Shown here: piece after piece, positions 6,141-13,497 of the stretch
Position numbering within the stretch: position 1 is the stretch's first letter
Layout of the letters: every line of letters starts with the position of its first letter
DNA from: Geobacter sp. UBA2189
GTDB lineage: Bacteria > Desulfobacterota > Desulfuromonadia > Geobacterales > Pseudopelobacteraceae
Assembly: GCA_002328035.1 (NCBI GenBank)
Contig: DCVL01000027.1
Span: 1-23,326 of the forward strand
Length of the DNA stretch: 23,326 nt
Direction of reading: 5' to 3'
Notes under the pieces: generated by a model
What the model saw: the letters and a program-made list of their open reading frames with translations, nothing else
Told to the model about the DNA's origin: nothing
The model's database searches: none
Position numbers and translations under genes: made by a program

Positions 6141-7160
6141 TTACAACGTTCTTCCATCTGCCTCGGCAAAGAGGCGCAGTTTCTGCATCATTGCAGCAAA
6201 TTTCTTTGGTTTTAGAGATTGCGGGCCATCACTTGAGGCATGTTCAGGGTCGGGATGAACCTCAACAATAAGTCCATCTGCCCCTGCGGCTATGGCTGCA
6301 TAGCACATCGGGGCAACGTAGTGGTAATTTCCAGTGCTGTGTGATGGATCAATAACTATAGGCAGATGGGTCTTGCCCTTCAGAACAGGAACGGCAGCAA
6401 GGTCAAGAGTGTTGCGGGTTGCTGTCTCAAAGGTGCGTATACCACGCTCGCACAGTACAACTCCCTGGTTTCCCTCGCTCATTATATACTCTGCACTCAT
6501 CAGGAATTCCTGGATGGTCATAGCCATGCCGCGCTTTAAAAGCACAGGTTTTCCGCATTGCCCAACCTTCTTTAGAAGCGCAAAGTTCTGTGAATTGCGC
6601 GCTCCTATCTGCAACATGTCTGCATAACTGGCCACAAGATCTACTGTTTCAGGGTTAATTACTTCAGTTACAAACGGCAGGCCGGTAATCTCTCTAGCCT
6701 TTGCAAGCAGTTTCAACCCTTCTTCTTCAAGCCCCTGAAATGAGTATGGAGATGTACGCGGTTTGAATGCCCCTCCACGCAGCATTACAGCTCCGGCATC
6801 CTTAACCAGTTTGGCTGTCTCGATAATCTGTGCTTCACCCTCAACAGCACAGGGTCCGGCCATCATAACAACCTGTTTGCCGCCGATTACCACGCTATCG
6901 CCAACCTTGACAAGGCTTGGCTCATGCTTTAACTCGCTGGATGCAAGCTTGTAAGGTTGGAGTATAGGAACAACATTCTCAACTCCGTGCATGTTCTCAA
7001 GCGACTGCAAAATCAGCTTTCCTCTTTCATCCCCTATGGCTCCGATAACATCCCTGGTTGTGCCGTGGATTACATGAGGCTTGTAGCCCAGCTCTTTAAT
7101 CCGTTTTACCACTTCATCCCTGTCTTTCTTGCCTGCGCCTGCCTTCATTACGATAATCAT
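6141..7160 (-). CDS. aroF: 3-deoxy-7-phosphoheptulonate (DAHP) synthase, type I-beta with N-terminal regulatory domain
   Basis: Condenses phosphoenolpyruvate with erythrose-4-phosphate, the first step of aromatic amino acid synthesis. The protein is 339 aa. Residues 1-70 form the ferredoxin-like/ACT-like regulatory domain seen in the Thermotoga-type enzyme, which usually mediates feedback inhibition by Phe/Tyr. The barrel follows, with AGPCAVEG at 101-108 (C104 a metal ligand), LRGGAFKPRTSPY at 127-139 and DPSHSTG near residue 275. The start has AAGGAG six bases upstream. Upstream lies a leader peptide plus attenuator (7188-7435), so transcription is probably controlled by charged aromatic tRNA as well as the enzyme by end product. 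Confidence 0.95.
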   Translation of the reverse strand: MIIVMKAGAGKKDRDEVVKRIKELGYKPHVIHGTTRDVIGAIGDERGKLILQSLENMHGVENVVPILQPYKLASSELKHEPSLVKVGDSVVIGGKQVVMMAGPCAVEGEAQIIETAKLVKDAGAVMLRGGAFKPRTSPYSFQGLEEEGLKLLAKAREITGLPFVTEVINPETVDLVASYADMLQIGARNSQNFALLKKVGQCGKPVLLKRGMAMTIQEFLMSAEYIMSEGNQGVVLCERGIRTFETATRNTLDLAAVPVLKGKTHLPIVIDPSHSTGNYHYVAPMCYAAIAAGADGLIVEVHPDPEHASSDGPQSLKPKKFAAMMQKLRLFAEADGRTL

Positions 7161-7187
7161 CTTCAGCTCCTTTTTCCCAAAAGCAAA

Positions 7188-7211
7188 AAGGCCTGGAGGA
7201 GCTCCGGCCTT
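7188..7211 (-). terminator. Second terminator-like hairpin just before aroF
   Basis: On the minus-strand RNA, AAGGCC-GGAG-CTC-CTCC-(A)-GGCCTT forms a 10-bp stem with one bulged base and a 3-nt loop, followed by TTTTGCTTTT. It lies 28 bases before the aroF ATG. Its inner AGCTCCT is exactly complementary to the aroF SD region AGGAGCT (7165-7171), so an alternative fold could hide the SD. It could be a second attenuation stage or a translational switch. Confidence 0.6.
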
Positions 7212-7239
7212 GTGTCATTTTTCTCTGAGCGAGAACGAA

Positions 7240-7276
7240 AAAAGCCGGGAGACTCATTCCGTCTGCCCCGGCTTTT
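7240..7276 (-). terminator. aroF leader attenuator terminator
   Basis: A perfect 10-bp stem (7276-7267 with 7249-7240), AAAAGCCGGG on the minus strand, with a 17-nt loop and six U just after (7243-7238). It lies 27 bases after the leader-peptide stop. Its 5' arm overlaps the 3' arm of the antiterminator pairing. Confidence 0.8.
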
Positions 7277-7352
7277 GGTTGTGTAATCGGTTTTTTTCTT
7301 CCTTAAACCGCGTACAGCCTCGCCCGGGCAGACGGCGTAAAATAAAAGCCGT
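7259..7352 (-). promoter_or_regulatory. Antiterminator and protector pairings of the aroF attenuator
   Basis: 7335-7326 (CCGTCTGCCC on the minus strand) is perfectly complementary to 7268-7259 (GGGCAGACGG). After one mismatch three more pairs form (7324-7322 with 7272-7270). This uses bases 7267-7272 of the terminator's 5' arm, so the two folds exclude each other. The first arm can instead pair with an upstream ACGGC (7352-7348) through GCCGT (7336-7332), which would be the protector hairpin. Segments 1:2, 2:3 and 3:4 are thus all present in classical order, with segment 1 inside the aromatic codon block. Confidence 0.65.
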
Positions 7353-7398
7353 ACCAGAAAAACCCGAAAAAGGATGTAAAACGGTAGAAAGAGTTCAT
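7303..7398 (-). CDS. Aromatic-rich leader peptide of aroF
   Basis: An ATG-to-TAA frame of 31 residues containing 8 Phe, 4 Tyr and 1 Trp (13 of 31). Twelve of them lie between residues 4 and 20, including FF at 10-11 and FFWY at 13-16. The C-terminal part (TPSARARLYAV) is ordinary. It precedes an intrinsic terminator and the gene for the first enzyme of Phe/Tyr/Trp synthesis, the arrangement of amino-acid attenuators such as pheL. It has no SD; the predicted promoter would start RNA about at the ATG, so it may be a leaderless message. The overlapping 104-residue frame at 7163-7477 is Phe/Leu-rich only because of the same T-rich DNA. Confidence 0.7.
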   Translation of the reverse strand: MNSFYRFTSFFGFFWYGFYFTPSARARLYAV

Positions 7399-7405
7399 GA
7401 AACGG

Positions 7406-7435
7406 ATAAAAGCACAGGTTATAAGCAGGTGTCAA
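7406..7435 (-). promoter_or_regulatory. Candidate sigma-70 promoter for the aroF leader
   Basis: TTGACA (7435-7430), an 18-base spacer and TTTTAT (7411-7406) on the minus strand. The -35 is perfect and the -10 is fair. The predicted RNA start is about 7399, right at the leader peptide ATG. Stretch 7399-7533 between here and fabI otherwise holds only a weak hairpin (TACCCC/GGGGTA, 7450-7473) that might end fabI transcription. Confidence 0.5.
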
Positions 7436-7533
7436 GAGGAGAAATGAACTACCCCGCAGCAAGCTAGGGGGTATCACTTCAGTAATTGTTTTCTCTCATG
7501 GAAGCAAGCTTAGGGAAATTGCACACGGAGAGA

Positions 7534-8301
7534 TTAAATTCCAGTAACATTGTAACCGGCATCAACATAGTGAATTTCACCGGTAACACCACTTGCCAGA
7601 TCACTGCAGAGATAGAGAGCGGACTTAGCGATCTCATCCTGAGTTATGTTACGGTGCAGCGGAGCACGTTCTTCAACAGTCGAAAGAATCTGATTGAATC
7701 CGGCCACTCCAACTGCAGCCAGGGTTTTTATAGGCCCGGCAGAAATGGCATTGACACGAACGCCGTCAGTCCCCATACCGGCAGCGAGATAACGTACGGA
7801 TGCTTCAAGCGCGGCCTTTGCAACCCCCATTACATTATAGTTGGGGAAAACCTTTTCAGCACCATAATAGGTCATTGCGAGGGCGCTACCGCCACGACCT
7901 GCCATTAACGGCTGTGCAGCCTTTAATAATCCGATAAAAGAATATGCACTGGTGTCAAGGGCATTGGCAAACCCTTGACGGGTAGTGGAAAGTATATTCC
8001 CCTTAAGCTCTTCCTTGTCTGCAAACGCCACCGAATGGATCAGTATATCAAGCCCACCCCAGCAAAGTTTAATCTTGTCCATGAGAGTGGATATTTCTTC
8101 ATCACTATTAACATTACAGGAGGCAACATCTGCATTTATTGAGTCAGCCAAAGGGCGAACCCGTTTTTCTATAGCCTCACCTGAATACGTAAGAAACAGT
8201 TCTGCTCCCTGTTCACGGAAAAGCCTTGCAATAGCCCAGGCAATACTCTTTTCATTTGCAACGCCCAGAACAACTACCTTTTTATCTTGCAGCAACCCCA
8301 T
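7534..8301 (-). CDS. fabI: Enoyl-[acyl-carrier-protein] reductase (NADH) FabI
   Basis: Reduces trans-2-enoyl-ACP in the last step of each fatty-acid elongation cycle; cytoplasmic. The 255-aa length is normal. The FabI-type cofactor motif LGVANEKSIAWAIA is at residues 12-25, with the SVAFA segment at about 90-94. The catalytic Y-x6-K is Y155/K162, ten residues after another Tyr pair (Y145, Y146). GPIKTLAA follows the catalytic site, and the end VDAGYNVTGI is diagnostic. I chose the ATG at 8301 because GGAGG lies five bases upstream; the TTG at 8313 overlaps that SD. It is divergent from trmB and separated from the aroF leader by 136 bases. Confidence 0.95.
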   Translation of the reverse strand: MGLLQDKKVVVLGVANEKSIAWAIARLFREQGAELFLTYSGEAIEKRVRPLADSINADVASCNVNSDEEISTLMDKIKLCWGGLDILIHSVAFADKEELKGNILSTTRQGFANALDTSAYSFIGLLKAAQPLMAGRGGSALAMTYYGAEKVFPNYNVMGVAKAALEASVRYLAAGMGTDGVRVNAISAGPIKTLAAVGVAGFNQILSTVEERAPLHRNITQDEIAKSALYLCSDLASGVTGEIHYVDAGYNVTGI

Positions 8302-8418
8302 CAACTCCTCCAAAACCAGATTGTTTTATTAAGGTGTAAGCCTATAGCATAATGAAGGGGAAATGGCAAACATGCAAAAGAGGTGAAAAAACAGGTTTAA
8401 TATGCTACAAAAAGCATT

Positions 8419-9042
8419 ATGCATAATCTTATTCCTATTGAATCACCTCTTTTTCTATCTGCCGAAGATTTAGCCGAACGACCTGACTGGAGCGCTGTAT
8501 TTGCCAACAACAACCCTTTGGCTCTTGAGATCGGCTGCGGAATAGGCGACTTTGTTGTTGACATGGCCACTCATAATAAAGAGTGCAATTTTATCGCCCT
8601 TGATTTTTACAACAAGGGTTGTATTAAGAGTTGCAAGAGGGCAGAGCGGGCAGAGTTGACTAATGTCAGGATAGTCAGGGATGAAGCGCGTTCTTTTATT
8701 CGCAGATGCCTGCTTCCATCATCACTTAAGGCAGTTTATATCAACTGTCCGGATCCCTGGCCCAAAAGGTACCAGCGCAAACGCCGCCTGGTAAATCAGG
8801 AATTCATATCTCTTTTAGAATCTTATCTAAAGCCCGGGGCATTTTTTACATTCAGCACCGATTTTGATGATTACGGCATTGATCTGGCACACCTGATGAG
8901 CCGTCAAACCGGATTTGAAAACATGCTTGCCCCTGACCTCTGGCGCCACGATATTGAAGATTATCCAAGAAGCAAGTATATGCTTAAATTTATGGCTGAG
9001 GGAAAAGAGATCTATTTTGTGCAGTATCGCAGAAAGGCCTGA
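8419..9042 (+). CDS. trmB: tRNA (guanine-N7-)-methyltransferase
   Basis: Methylates G46 of tRNA using S-adenosylmethionine. The SAM-binding motif EIGCGIGDF is at residues 37-45, the second acidic loop LDFYNKG at 61-67, and the TrmB signature CPDPWPKRYQRKRRL at 110-124. The end STDFDDYG ... SKYMLKFMAEGKEIYFVQY is also typical. The length of 207 aa is normal. No clear SD precedes the ATG. It heads a plus-strand run: the symporter small-subunit gene starts 20 bases after its stop, so the two may be co-transcribed although functionally unrelated. Confidence 0.92.
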   Translation: MHNLIPIESPLFLSAEDLAERPDWSAVFANNNPLALEIGCGIGDFVVDMATHNKECNFIALDFYNKGCIKSCKRAERAELTNVRIVRDEARSFIRRCLLPSSLKAVYINCPDPWPKRYQRKRRLVNQEFISLLESYLKPGAFFTFSTDFDDYGIDLAHLMSRQTGFENMLAPDLWRHDIEDYPRSKYMLKFMAEGKEIYFVQYRRKA

Positions 9043-9062
9043 TCTATACGGGAGAAGTTATT

Positions 9063-9413
9063 ATGACTGTCCATGACAGAAAAAAACGAATCATGATATT
9101 CAACCCGCTGCCGGGAACCATGAGGGATGAAGTATCAGTCATCGCCCTGCTGATGTTGGCATGGTTGACAGCTGTCGTTGGAACACAGATCGGAATCTGG
9201 TTCCTTGAGAGTTCCATTAAAGGGTTCTGGCTTACTGAACTTATCTTCTTTAATCTACCTATTCACTTCTGGATATCCGGGCAGTTTCTTCCGCTTCTAT
9301 TCATTGTTCTCTGTCTGGTTTTCAACCTCTGGATGGATCGCCATGAGACCAGAAGAATGGAAAGCAGCATCCGGTTCAGATCTCATGGACGCAAGAAAGG
9401 TGAGGTGGACTGA
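9063..9413 (+). CDS. Sodium:solute symporter small subunit (DUF4212)
   Basis: A 116-residue protein with two membrane segments: about residues 24-48 (SVIALLMLAWLTAVVGTQIG) and about 70-93 (ISGQFLPLLFIVLCLVFNLW). The FFNLPIHFWISGQFLPLLFI motif is the hallmark of the small subunit that accompanies VC_2705-type symporters. Its N-terminal extension and basic C-terminus (FRSHGRKKGEVD) are somewhat longer than the usual roughly 80-90 aa. Its TGA overlaps the next gene's ATG (TGATG), so the two subunits are translationally coupled. Confidence 0.85.
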   Translation: MTVHDRKKRIMIFNPLPGTMRDEVSVIALLMLAWLTAVVGTQIGIWFLESSIKGFWLTELIFFNLPIHFWISGQFLPLLFIVLCLVFNLWMDRHETRRMESSIRFRSHGRKKGEVD

Positions 9414-10942
9414 TGAAGCCTACCGAGGTTCAGTTCATTCCGCTTCTGATGGTTGCAGGCATGTTTCTGCTATTTATCATAAGCGGACTTGGCAGCAAGA
9501 TGCGTCAGGCAAGCGATTATGGATTTTCAGGCAGTTACAGTGGCAGGGTTGGAAGCGGCGCTGCCATTGCCAGTAACTGGATGAGTGCTGCGAGCATAAT
9601 GGGGCTTGCAGGTCTCTTCTACACCAAAGGCTATTACGCAATGGCCTTTGTTATTGGATGGACGGGCGGATATGTTTTACTATTGGTTCTGATGGCAACC
9701 CAGTTGAGGCGCTTTGGAAAGTTTACAGCCCCTGATTTTGTGGGCTTTCGTTATGAATCAGGTACAGCCCGCATGCTTGTTGCCATAATATCAATTATGA
9801 TATCAACCATATACTGTGTAGCCCAGTTTAGAGGAGTGGCGCTGCTTGTTTCGTGGCTCTTCGGATTGGCCTACAGAGAAGCTCTACTGATAGGAGTGGC
9901 GCTTCTTGTCACATTTGTAGTTCTTTCAGGGACTTTAGGGGTTATACGTAATCAGCGCCTTCAGTATTTTGTCCTTATAACTGCTTTTATACTGCCATTG
10001 ATGTACATAAATAAAAAACTTGGTTATTTCTGGGTATTACCACAATTCGGATACGGCAAAGCGATTGTAACACTTCAGGAACAGTTCGGATTTTTCTGGT
10101 CTGAACCGTTTGCATCCATTTCGCTCTTCAAGTGGCTTGCTCTATGCTTCACACTTATGTTTGGAACTGCCGGACTGCCGCATGTACTTTCCCGCTTCTA
10201 TCTGGCTCCCAGCATGCGTGATGCAAGATGGGGGGTAGTATGGGGACTCTTCTTCATCTCTCTTATCTACTGGTCTGCTCCGGCGTATGGAGTTCTTGCT
10301 CGCCTCTTTGATGCCAGGGCAGGTAACACCTTCAAAGTTCCAGATCCGGCAACTGCAGATCTTGTAACACTGACTACGGCAACCCAGGCAGGTCTTCCGG
10401 TATGGATGCTGGGGCTTCTTGTGGCTGGAGGCATGGCTGCGGCATTCTATGCAGCAGGTGGGCTGTTACAGTCAGGGGCAGCTGCTTTTGCCTACGACGT
10501 TTATCCACGACTAATCAATAAGAATGCGAGTGACAGTGACAAGGTACATGTTGCAAAAGGTGTGTTTCTTGTTCTTGCGCTGATAGTGCTGCTGTTCTCT
10601 CTTAATCAGGCAGGAATGATTGCAGAGATTGCAGCAGTTGCCTTTGCCCTGGCCGGAAACACCATATTCCCGACATTTCTTCTGGGGATATGGTGGAGTA
10701 GAACCAACTCAAGCGGCGTTCTGGCCGGCATACTCACAGGTCTTTTGATAACAGCCTCTTCACCACTGTTTGGCAACATCTTCCCCTTTATAAAAACTAT
10801 CTTCCCGTTAACTTCATCCGCATTTATTGGGGCTCCTATAGTTATTGTTGTAATGATAACCGTTTCGCTTTTAACAAAGCCTCCTTCAGACGAAATTGTT
10901 GAGTTCCTTATTAGGGATGTACACGACAGCGGAGGTAAATAA
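9413..10942 (+). CDS. Sodium:solute symporter, SSS family (VC_2705/ActP-like)
   Basis: A 509-aa inner-membrane transporter of the solute:sodium symporter family with about 13 hydrophobic segments. Visible landmarks are a periplasmic/first-helix region GSYSGRVGSGAAIASNWMSAASIMG, the RRFGKFTAPDFVGFRYESGTARML loop, GTAGLPHVLSRFY and AGGMAAAFYAAGGLLQSGAAAFAYDVYPRL. The last three are typical of the ActP/acetate-permease branch. Together with the DUF4212 subunit it probably takes up a short-chain organic acid such as acetate, but the substrate is inferred. The end overlaps the next start by one base (TAATG). Confidence 0.88.
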   Translation: MKPTEVQFIPLLMVAGMFLLFIISGLGSKMRQASDYGFSGSYSGRVGSGAAIASNWMSAASIMGLAGLFYTKGYYAMAFVIGWTGGYVLLLVLMATQLRRFGKFTAPDFVGFRYESGTARMLVAIISIMISTIYCVAQFRGVALLVSWLFGLAYREALLIGVALLVTFVVLSGTLGVIRNQRLQYFVLITAFILPLMYINKKLGYFWVLPQFGYGKAIVTLQEQFGFFWSEPFASISLFKWLALCFTLMFGTAGLPHVLSRFYLAPSMRDARWGVVWGLFFISLIYWSAPAYGVLARLFDARAGNTFKVPDPATADLVTLTTATQAGLPVWMLGLLVAGGMAAAFYAAGGLLQSGAAAFAYDVYPRLINKNASDSDKVHVAKGVFLVLALIVLLFSLNQAGMIAEIAAVAFALAGNTIFPTFLLGIWWSRTNSSGVLAGILTGLLITASSPLFGNIFPFIKTIFPLTSSAFIGAPIVIVVMITVSLLTKPPSDEIVEFLIRDVHDSGGK

Positions 10943-12153
10943 TGGCGCTTCTACTGGCAAAAGGGGAAGACTTTGCATCATGGCGTGGCGTTGAAGAGTT
11001 TGCTGTCACATTCAGGGATGCCTCTGTAAAACTGGCATCAAAGAAGCACCCTGAAGGTATTTCGCAAATGCTGGAACTTGTAGAGGATCAGATTAACACC
11101 GTTGCAGCAGAAAACAAACACCTTAAAACAGAAGTTGAAAGACTGGTTCTTGAACTTGAGAAAATATCAGATCCTGGCGAGTTAAGAACGGTTCTTTTCA
11201 GTTTTTACAGATACAGCTATCAACACTTCCGACGTTTCAGGTCTGCTACAGCCTTTTTTAAAATGTCCGACAGCATTCTCTCCGCAATGCTTAAAACTTG
11301 TCTGAAGTTGGCGAAACAACAGATAGACTGTAACTTTCCACCTATGGCACTGGTAACAATGGGTCCTGTTGGCAGAAGGGAGACAACCAGATTTTGCCGA
11401 TTACACCTGGCTATTATCTGGGACGGCAAGACACCTGAAAAACAGATGGAAAACCTTGGCAAAGAGCTAGTTGCCTGGTTAAGGGTTACAGGGATTGCTA
11501 TTGAAGAATTTATAACCCCATTAAAACCTGAGTGGTGCGGAAATCTGCAAAAGTGGCATAATCGGTTTGAAACTGCTTTGCTTAAAAAAGATCGCTTTGA
11601 ATTTATTGAGCTAATACGTTTGGCCGACAGCTCAATAATATTTACGGAATATGGCGTTGGAGAACGTTTTTCTAAACTCTGCACCAGCTATCTGGAGAAA
11701 ACTGAATTTATTGCAAATCTGGTTGAAAGATGCCAACAGCTCTCAAACGGCATAAGCATGATGGGAAATCTGCGGTTAGAAAAGACAGGGCCACACCGTG
11801 GAGCCTTCCCTCTGCTTGATCACGCCTTACTTCCTCTTTCCGCTTCAGTTTTGGCAATATGCTTGATAAACGGTGTAACAAAAATCGGCACTCCGGAACG
11901 GTTACGTGAACTTGTAAGAATAGGCAAACTGGATGTGGATCTTGCAGAGCGGGCGGTACATGCATGGCACTGTTTCAGCGAACACAGAATCAGACTTGAA
12001 CAGCACGCTTCTCCAGGTCAGGATTGTAGGGATATCCTTCACCTTGTCCCTACAGATCTCGAAACAGCCGAATATGAACTTCTGTTTTCTTCTCTCGAGA
12101 CTGTCGGGGATCTGCAACGCTATATGCAAATAAGTTTTGGTATGCATGAATGA
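10942..12153 (+). CDS. DUF294/GlnD-like nucleotidyltransferase homologue with degraded active site
   Basis: A 403-aa cytoplasmic protein. A helical N-terminus (residues 1-130, with a coiled-coil-like stretch 44-75) leads to a nucleotidyltransferase-like segment at 138-160. The usual G-S-x-G-R-x-E-x-T ... D-x-D motif reads GPVGRRETTRFCRLHL: the Ser is Pro142 and the two metal-binding Asp are Arg153 and His155. The C-terminal part (170-400) matches the DUF294_C substrate-binding helical region. The CBS and cyclic-nucleotide-binding domains often found in this family are absent. Relatives are commonly encoded beside ActP-type symporters, as here. I infer a non-catalytic regulator of the transporter. 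Confidence 0.7.
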   Translation: MALLLAKGEDFASWRGVEEFAVTFRDASVKLASKKHPEGISQMLELVEDQINTVAAENKHLKTEVERLVLELEKISDPGELRTVLFSFYRYSYQHFRRFRSATAFFKMSDSILSAMLKTCLKLAKQQIDCNFPPMALVTMGPVGRRETTRFCRLHLAIIWDGKTPEKQMENLGKELVAWLRVTGIAIEEFITPLKPEWCGNLQKWHNRFETALLKKDRFEFIELIRLADSSIIFTEYGVGERFSKLCTSYLEKTEFIANLVERCQQLSNGISMMGNLRLEKTGPHRGAFPLLDHALLPLSASVLAICLINGVTKIGTPERLRELVRIGKLDVDLAERAVHAWHCFSEHRIRLEQHASPGQDCRDILHLVPTDLETAEYELLFSSLETVGDLQRYMQISFGMHE

Positions 12154-13028
12154 ATGATAGCTTGAAAATAACACTTTCAAGCGGTTCACTTTTCACTCTG
12201 CCGTTGAGAGAAGCATTCGAGATAGCCACTGAAGCCGGTTTCGATGGACTGGAATTGATCATCAATCAGGATTTTCAGCGTGTAAATCCGGTAAAGGTAG
12301 TTCGCTCTCTACAGGAAATTGCCCCTATCCACTCCATTCATGCCCCATTTATGCTTCTTGACGGATGGGGTGGACCGATACAGTCACTCTTCCACAGCGT
12401 TGAACTTGCAGCAGAAACTGATATCCCGTTGGTAAATTTTCACCCTCCTTCCTGGAGGGCATTTGAGATTGCCTTCTGGCGATGGTTCTACAGAATAAGG
12501 GATTTTCAGAAAGAAGTAGGACTTGACGGACAGATAATGGTTACTGTGGAGAATATGCCATGCATGGGACGCTACAAGATAAACCCGAATATCCTGTCAT
12601 CCACAAGTGAAATGGTATCTTTTATACATGAGCACAACCTGTATCTAACTTTTGATACTACCCATATGGGATCTGGCAAAGCTAATTTCATAAATGATTT
12701 TTATATGTTTTATGAATCTGGACGGATAAGAAACATACATTTTTCCGATTACGGTTTTGGCAAGGAACACCTTATACCCGGACATGGATACCTCCCTTTA
12801 ACCCGCTTCCTTAATCACCTTAAAAACACCGATTATAAGGGAACCGTCACTTTGGAGATCGATCCACGCGAGTTTCCCGGAAAAAACAAGGGAATTATAC
12901 TTCAAAGCCTGAAGGAACTGATTACTTACATGAGAGTGGAAACCGGTCAACTTTCAACTGATGCCATGCAGATTTTTGACACCCCGCCATCGATATGCAA
13001 CAATGAAGAACTCCTTAATCCCGAATAG
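12150..13028 (+). CDS. Sugar phosphate isomerase/epimerase-like TIM-barrel protein
   Basis: A 292-aa protein of the xylose isomerase-like/AP endonuclease 2 family. Early strand FDGLELIINQ (31-40) and IHAPF (63-67) line the barrel. Candidate metal ligands are E134 (VTVENMP), D169 and H172 (FDTTHMG), H197/D200 (IHFSDYG) and E236 (LEIDPRE). All fit a divalent-metal enzyme. Its ATG overlaps the preceding stop (ATGA), tying its translation to the DUF294-like protein. The true substrate is unknown. Bases 13029-13248 after it contain only a promoter-like element and a 53-codon frame without a start. Confidence 0.78.
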   Translation: MNDSLKITLSSGSLFTLPLREAFEIATEAGFDGLELIINQDFQRVNPVKVVRSLQEIAPIHSIHAPFMLLDGWGGPIQSLFHSVELAAETDIPLVNFHPPSWRAFEIAFWRWFYRIRDFQKEVGLDGQIMVTVENMPCMGRYKINPNILSSTSEMVSFIHEHNLYLTFDTTHMGSGKANFINDFYMFYESGRIRNIHFSDYGFGKEHLIPGHGYLPLTRFLNHLKNTDYKGTVTLEIDPREFPGKNKGIILQSLKELITYMRVETGQLSTDAMQIFDTPPSICNNEELLNPE

Positions 13029-13171
13029 ATATTGCTGACATCATAAATCAAGTTATAGCAAAAAAGCCGAAATTCATTAGTAGATATCGAGGCTCAGCTA
13101 GATCTATAAGCAATCCTGGAATCGAATGTCCCTTTTGTCGTACTAAATCTGGTTTACTGTTAAAGGCATAT

Positions 13172-13199
13172 TTGACATAATGCAATCATTAGTAACAAT
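13172..13199 (+). promoter_or_regulatory. Candidate sigma-70 promoter for the radical SAM operon
   Basis: TTGACA (13172-13177), a 16-base spacer and AACAAT (13194-13199, 4 of 6 consensus). It lies 50 bases before the first gene at 13249, in a 220-base gap that otherwise shows no gene. Confidence 0.4.
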
Positions 13200-13248
13200 T
13201 CATGAAGATAAGAACTTTCATCTCTCTAAAATTCAGGAGGTATAAGCA

Positions 13249-13497
13249 ATGACACTGATAGATCAACTCTTTGCTGTTGCAAAAGAGCAGAACCAAGATG
13301 CAGAGCTTCCTGACACTATCCTCTCCCGGATTCTAAACCTCACAGCAGAAACAGATCTTTCAGACAAAGAGGAACTTATAAAAAAGTTGATTGAACAACT
13401 TAGAATTTTCGATCTTTATTCAGGATCTGGCTGTTTTGATGAATCTTGCGGAATTCAGGATATAAATAATACTCTGGACAGGATAACAAAACAATGA
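13249..13497 (+). CDS. Small hypothetical protein upstream of a radical SAM gene
   Basis: An 82-residue, mostly helical, acidic protein (SDKEELIKKLIEQLRIFDLY) with a C-terminal loop GSGCFDESCG carrying two Cys. A strong SD (AGGAGG) lies about nine bases upstream. Its stop overlaps the radical SAM start (ATGA), which argues for a real, coupled gene. It has no signal peptide or membrane segment. I do not recognise a family. By position it may be a partner or substrate of the radical SAM protein, but nothing in the sequence proves that. Confidence 0.65.
   Translation: MTLIDQLFAVAKEQNQDAELPDTILSRILNLTAETDLSDKEELIKKLIEQLRIFDLYSGSGCFDESCGIQDINNTLDRITKQ

Noticed and set aside
7163..7477. 104-codon Phe/Leu-rich minus-strand frame across the aroF leader
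   Set aside because: It runs through both terminator hairpins and uses a different frame from the compact aromatic leader peptide; its Phe content comes from the same T-rich DNA.
13019..13180. 53-codon open stretch with a CPFC motif after the TIM-barrel gene
   Set aside because: There is no ATG/GTG/TTG start with an SD, and the length is within chance for this composition; it could be a gene remnant but cannot be supported.
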